A DNA stretch of 64,000 nt from the NCBI RefSeq assembly GCF_020966775.1, contig NZ_JAJKFV010000016.1, forward strand, positions 1-64,000, written 5' to 3'. The notes below the pieces were generated by a model. That model ran no database searches. It was not told the origin of the DNA and saw nothing but the letters and a program-made list of their open reading frames with translations. Within the stretch, counting starts at the first letter, position 1, and every line of letters begins with the position of its first letter. A program made the position numbers and the translations under genes. Positions 61,662 through 64,000 of the stretch are shown one piece after another. Source of the stretch: Rhodopirellula halodulae. GTDB lineage: Bacteria; Planctomycetota; Planctomycetia; Pirellulales; Pirellulaceae.

Positions 61662-62621
61662 CTACCACCCCAACACGTGGGCGAAGACCAACGGTACACA
61701 AATCGATGCATCGCTTTGGATCATGAACTTGGGCGATTCCGCGTCGATCTTGTACCAAGTGATCTTTTCGTTCGGCACGGCGCCGCTGTATCCGCCGTAG
61801 CTGGTCGTGGCATCGCTGATCTGGCAAAAGTAACGCCACAGCGGGATGTCGCGTTTCAGGTCTTGGATCAACATGGGAACAACGCAGATCGGAAAGTCCC
61901 CCGCGATTCCGCCACCAATTTGGAAGAACCCAATCGGGTCTTTCATCGTGTCCTCGTACCAATGAGCCAACTGCTCCATTTGCTTGGTACCGGACGCATA
62001 GCCACCGTGGCCGGGAACGCTGCCATCAATCACGTGAGCCGTGTAGATATTGCCCAGGGTGCTGTCTTCGAACCCCGGCGTGAAAACTGGGATGCCCGCG
62101 TCCTTGGCTGCCGCGACCCAGCTATTTTCGCGAGGGATTTGGTAGTGCTGGACCAGCCCCTCGTCGTCCAGCAATTCAAACATGTATTCGACAGGCATCC
62201 GAGCCGCATTCTCTTTCGCGGCCTTTTCCCACATCGGCACCAAGCGGTCTTCGAGGTGACGCATGACGGTTTCGGGAATGCAGGTGTCGGTCACACGATT
62301 GAAACCTTGGTCGCGCAACTTCACCTCGTCTTCCGCCGACAAAGCTCGCCAGTTTTCTACGATCTCGTACTCGTCGTGAGCCACCAGGTTGAAGATGTCT
62401 TCCTCCAAGTTCGCCGCGGTGCAAGTGATCGCGTGAACCTTTCCTTGGCGGATCATCTCAGCCAAAGACAGTCCCAGCTCACCGGTGCTCATCGCCCCCG
62501 CGAGTGTCACCATCATCTTGCCGCCGCCATTGATGAACTCTCCATAGGCTTTGGCAGAGGCCAGCAACTCACGGGCGTTGAAGTGACGAAAGTGGGTTTC
62601 CAGAAAGTCCGTGACATTCAT
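61662..62621 (-). CDS. Deoxyhypusine-synthase-like protein
   Basis: 319 residues, NAD-dependent deoxyhypusine synthase fold. Seen: the N-terminal G-K-M-M-V-T-L-A-G-A-M-S-T, T-C-T-A-A-N-L-E-E-D, I-G-G-G-I-A-G-D-F-P and the catalytic-lysine region I-T-W-Y-K-I-D-A-E-S, with Lys291 matching the enzyme-intermediate lysine of the eukaryotic enzyme. The S-D-A-S-I-C-V-P-L motif follows. In eukaryotes and archaea it makes hypusine on eIF5A; bacteria lack that target, and some bacterial members make homospermidine from spermidine or putrescine. A polyamine role is the likeliest here. Confidence 0.9.
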   Translation of the reverse strand: MNVTDFLETHFRHFNARELLASAKAYGEFINGGGKMMVTLAGAMSTGELGLSLAEMIRQGKVHAITCTAANLEEDIFNLVAHDEYEIVENWRALSAEDEVKLRDQGFNRVTDTCIPETVMRHLEDRLVPMWEKAAKENAARMPVEYMFELLDDEGLVQHYQIPRENSWVAAAKDAGIPVFTPGFEDSTLGNIYTAHVIDGSVPGHGGYASGTKQMEQLAHWYEDTMKDPIGFFQIGGGIAGDFPICVVPMLIQDLKRDIPLWRYFCQISDATTSYGGYSGAVPNEKITWYKIDAESPKFMIQSDASICVPLVFAHVLGW

Positions 62622-62932
62622 GAAGATTTGCTACCTAAAGAGGGTGACCAACGGAGGGAACAACGAGGCGCCTGAGACCGGCCGCAGAAGCGAATTGGTG
62701 ACTGGCGATCGAGAAAGCAGCGTTTTTCGGAAAAACGTAGTGCGACGGGCCGCCCTCGATGGCGGCGAATCTTACCGTTCCAAGGAGGCTATGTCGCGAT
62801 GCCATCAATAGCCTTTTTCCGGCCATTTTTTCATCGAAAGATGCGTTGCCAACGTTCCGAGAAGCAACCAAGGTAGACGATAAATTTGAAAGTAAGCCGA
62901 AACATTTTGAAGCCCGAGTGGTTGGATTCACT
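62622..62932. other. Intergenic gap with no feature seen
   Basis: 311 bases separating the divergent deoxyhypusine-synthase-like gene from the next gene. Both promoters should lie here. I find no palindrome family member, RNA or open frame of interest. Confidence 0.5.
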
Positions 62933-64000
62933 ATGAACAAGCTCAACCCACAACAGCTCTCGCTGAACTCTCCGCGACGTCGCTGGATACGGACATCCGC
63001 AACTGTGTTGATTCTCGGCATGCTCATGGGGCTTGCTTGGAAACCACGCTTGCTTTCGGAAACGTATCTGCGAGACGCCTCGCACGTCTTGATAAACGAT
63101 GAGAACCTGTTGCCGATCGGCGAAGCGGCTTCGCAAGAGGTACTCGATCAGTCACAAAGTCAAAAGGCCGCCTCACCACGGCACCTTTGGTACGTCGGCG
63201 GCTTCCCGCTGGACGCCTACCAAACCAAGTTCTCATTGAACGAAGGCCGCGACGGTTTGGAAACGTGGGGTGTCTTTGGCACCGCAATGTGGATCGACGC
63301 TTGGTTCTGCTGCGGCATCCTGGCGTTGGCGGGCATCGCGGCTTTTTTCTACGAACCCGGCTGCAAACCATGGCGATTGCTTTGGACGCCAACGGGTTCC
63401 ACGAACCGTCGCTATCAAGTCAGTTTGGTCGGCTTGACGATCGTTGGATTGCTGGCAACGGTTTGGCATTTTCACAGCACCCAATCGCGACTTCGGTTTC
63501 TGCGTCAACAAGGTTTGACGACGCTGACGTGCTCGACCAAACACCCAATGATCGCGCGGTTGCCGCTGAAGTATCGCGGTCCTTGGACCCACGCATCGCG
63601 AGTGCAATGCACGCCGCGAACGAACTTCAACGAACTGAATTGGAATCACTACCCATCGCTCGAATTTGTTTCGCTCTACGGAAATCTGAGTGCGAACCAA
63701 CTGACGGCGATGGAAGATCTGTCGTGGATGACGACACTTCGTTGGTACGGCATCCCACGAATTGAATCGAGCAACCAACTGCTGCAGGAGCTGCCTGATC
63801 TGCGTTGCGTCTCGTTGTCGTTCCATTTGCCAGAGGAACGACTCCAGTCAGATCAGCCCACGCAACTTCGTGTTGACTCACAGCGTTTGCTTTCTTCGCT
63901 TGCCGTCCGGAAGATCCCACGGGCCGCAATCAATACAGAGGAACTTCTGTCGCCATCGTTGCTGACGTTGGACATCCAAACCACCGGCCCCAGCCCAAAG
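62933..64000 (+). CDS. Membrane protein of unknown function (cut by window end)
   Basis: An open frame from the ATG at 62933 runs to the last base, at least 356 codons without a stop, so the C-terminus is missing. Spans are predicted at about residues 20-36 (T-S-A-T-V-L-I-L-G-M-L-M-G-L), 119-141 (F-C-C-G-I-L-A-L-A-G-I-A-A-F) and 163-181 (V-G-L-T-I-V-G-L-L-A-T-V). The part after about residue 225 contains leucine-rich-repeat-like strands, L-E-F-V-S-L-Y-G-N-L-S and L-P-D-L-R-C-V-S-L-S. This membrane-plus-LRR design is frequent in planctomycetes. Function unknown. Confidence 0.8.
   Translation, partial: MNKLNPQQLSLNSPRRRWIRTSATVLILGMLMGLAWKPRLLSETYLRDASHVLINDENLLPIGEAASQEVLDQSQSQKAASPRHLWYVGGFPLDAYQTKFSLNEGRDGLETWGVFGTAMWIDAWFCCGILALAGIAAFFYEPGCKPWRLLWTPTGSTNRRYQVSLVGLTIVGLLATVWHFHSTQSRLRFLRQQGLTTLTCSTKHPMIARLPLKYRGPWTHASRVQCTPRTNFNELNWNHYPSLEFVSLYGNLSANQLTAMEDLSWMTTLRWYGIPRIESSNQLLQELPDLRCVSLSFHLPEERLQSDQPTQLRVDSQRLLSSLAVRKIPRAAINTEELLSPSLLTLDIQTTGPSPK

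Overview
The window looks like a chromosomal segment of a marine planctomycete, most likely a Rhodopirellula-type member of the Pirellulaceae. The basis is gene content. There are three DUF1559 proteins with a prepilin-like [10 protein letters not shown] head, an FG-GAP/ASPIC lipoprotein, a TIGR03790 protein, a very long secretin, a Hanks-type kinase, many small orphan lipoproteins, and abundant GTAG-headed palindromic repeats between genes. This assignment is inferred from families, not from a marker gene.

Layout. 1-5.8 kb: a palindrome-doublet repeat, a lipoprotein, a 1260-residue secretin and a tRNA-Leu(CAG). 5.9-12.1 kb: a PLP decarboxylase of the LysA/ornithine decarboxylase type, a cupin/phosphomannose-isomerase-like enzyme, an aldose-1-epimerase-like protein (DUF4432) and an overlapping membrane Ser/Thr kinase. 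12.1-13.0 kb: a tandem array with an exact 163-bp period that runs into the end of a membrane-protein gene. 13-24.9 kb: membrane protein plus radical SAM pair, SGNH hydrolase, YdcF-like protein, DUF1559 with a small lipoprotein and a terminator, ASPIC protein, and a LolD-like ATPase coupled to a DUF58 protein. 24.9-26.1 kb: a 489-bp tandem repeat. 26.2-32.7 kb: XylR-type regulator, second DUF1559/lipoprotein pair, PQQ beta-propeller protein, two tandem TPR-like paralogues. 33.1-41.1 kb: a ten-gene operon, almost every junction overlapping by four bases, for an Mrp-type cation/proton antiporter with a split A subunit and three NuoL/M/N-type subunits. 41.2-46.5 kb: TIGR03790 protein, nucleoside hydrolase, third lipoprotein/DUF1559 pair. 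46.5-47.6 kb: a REP-associated tyrosine transposase (RAYT) between its REP doublets. 47.6-55.1 kb: inositol-phosphatase-like enzyme, a three-gene secreted-protein/secretin/pilin-like cluster, and an L,D-transpeptidase. 55.2-59.6 kb: a CarH-like regulator that has lost its cobalamin-binding histidines, divergent from a sigma factor, SRPBCC-epimerase and membrane-protein operon. 59.6-64 kb: second nucleoside hydrolase, zinc-ribbon membrane protein, deoxyhypusine-synthase-like enzyme, and a gene cut by the window end.

How parts may work together. The Mrp operon is one membrane complex. The secretin, pilin-like protein and beta-rich secreted protein may form a surface-structure export locus. The CarH-like regulator with the sigma operon resembles light- or stress-response modules of other bacteria but appears cobalamin-independent. 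The palindromes (headed GTAGGTCAGG, GTAGGACGGG, GTAGGTCCGG, GTAGCGAAA, GTAGCGGAAC, GTAGTGCAGG) share the 5' GTAG expected of RAYT substrates. No CRISPR array, rRNA operon or prophage was seen.
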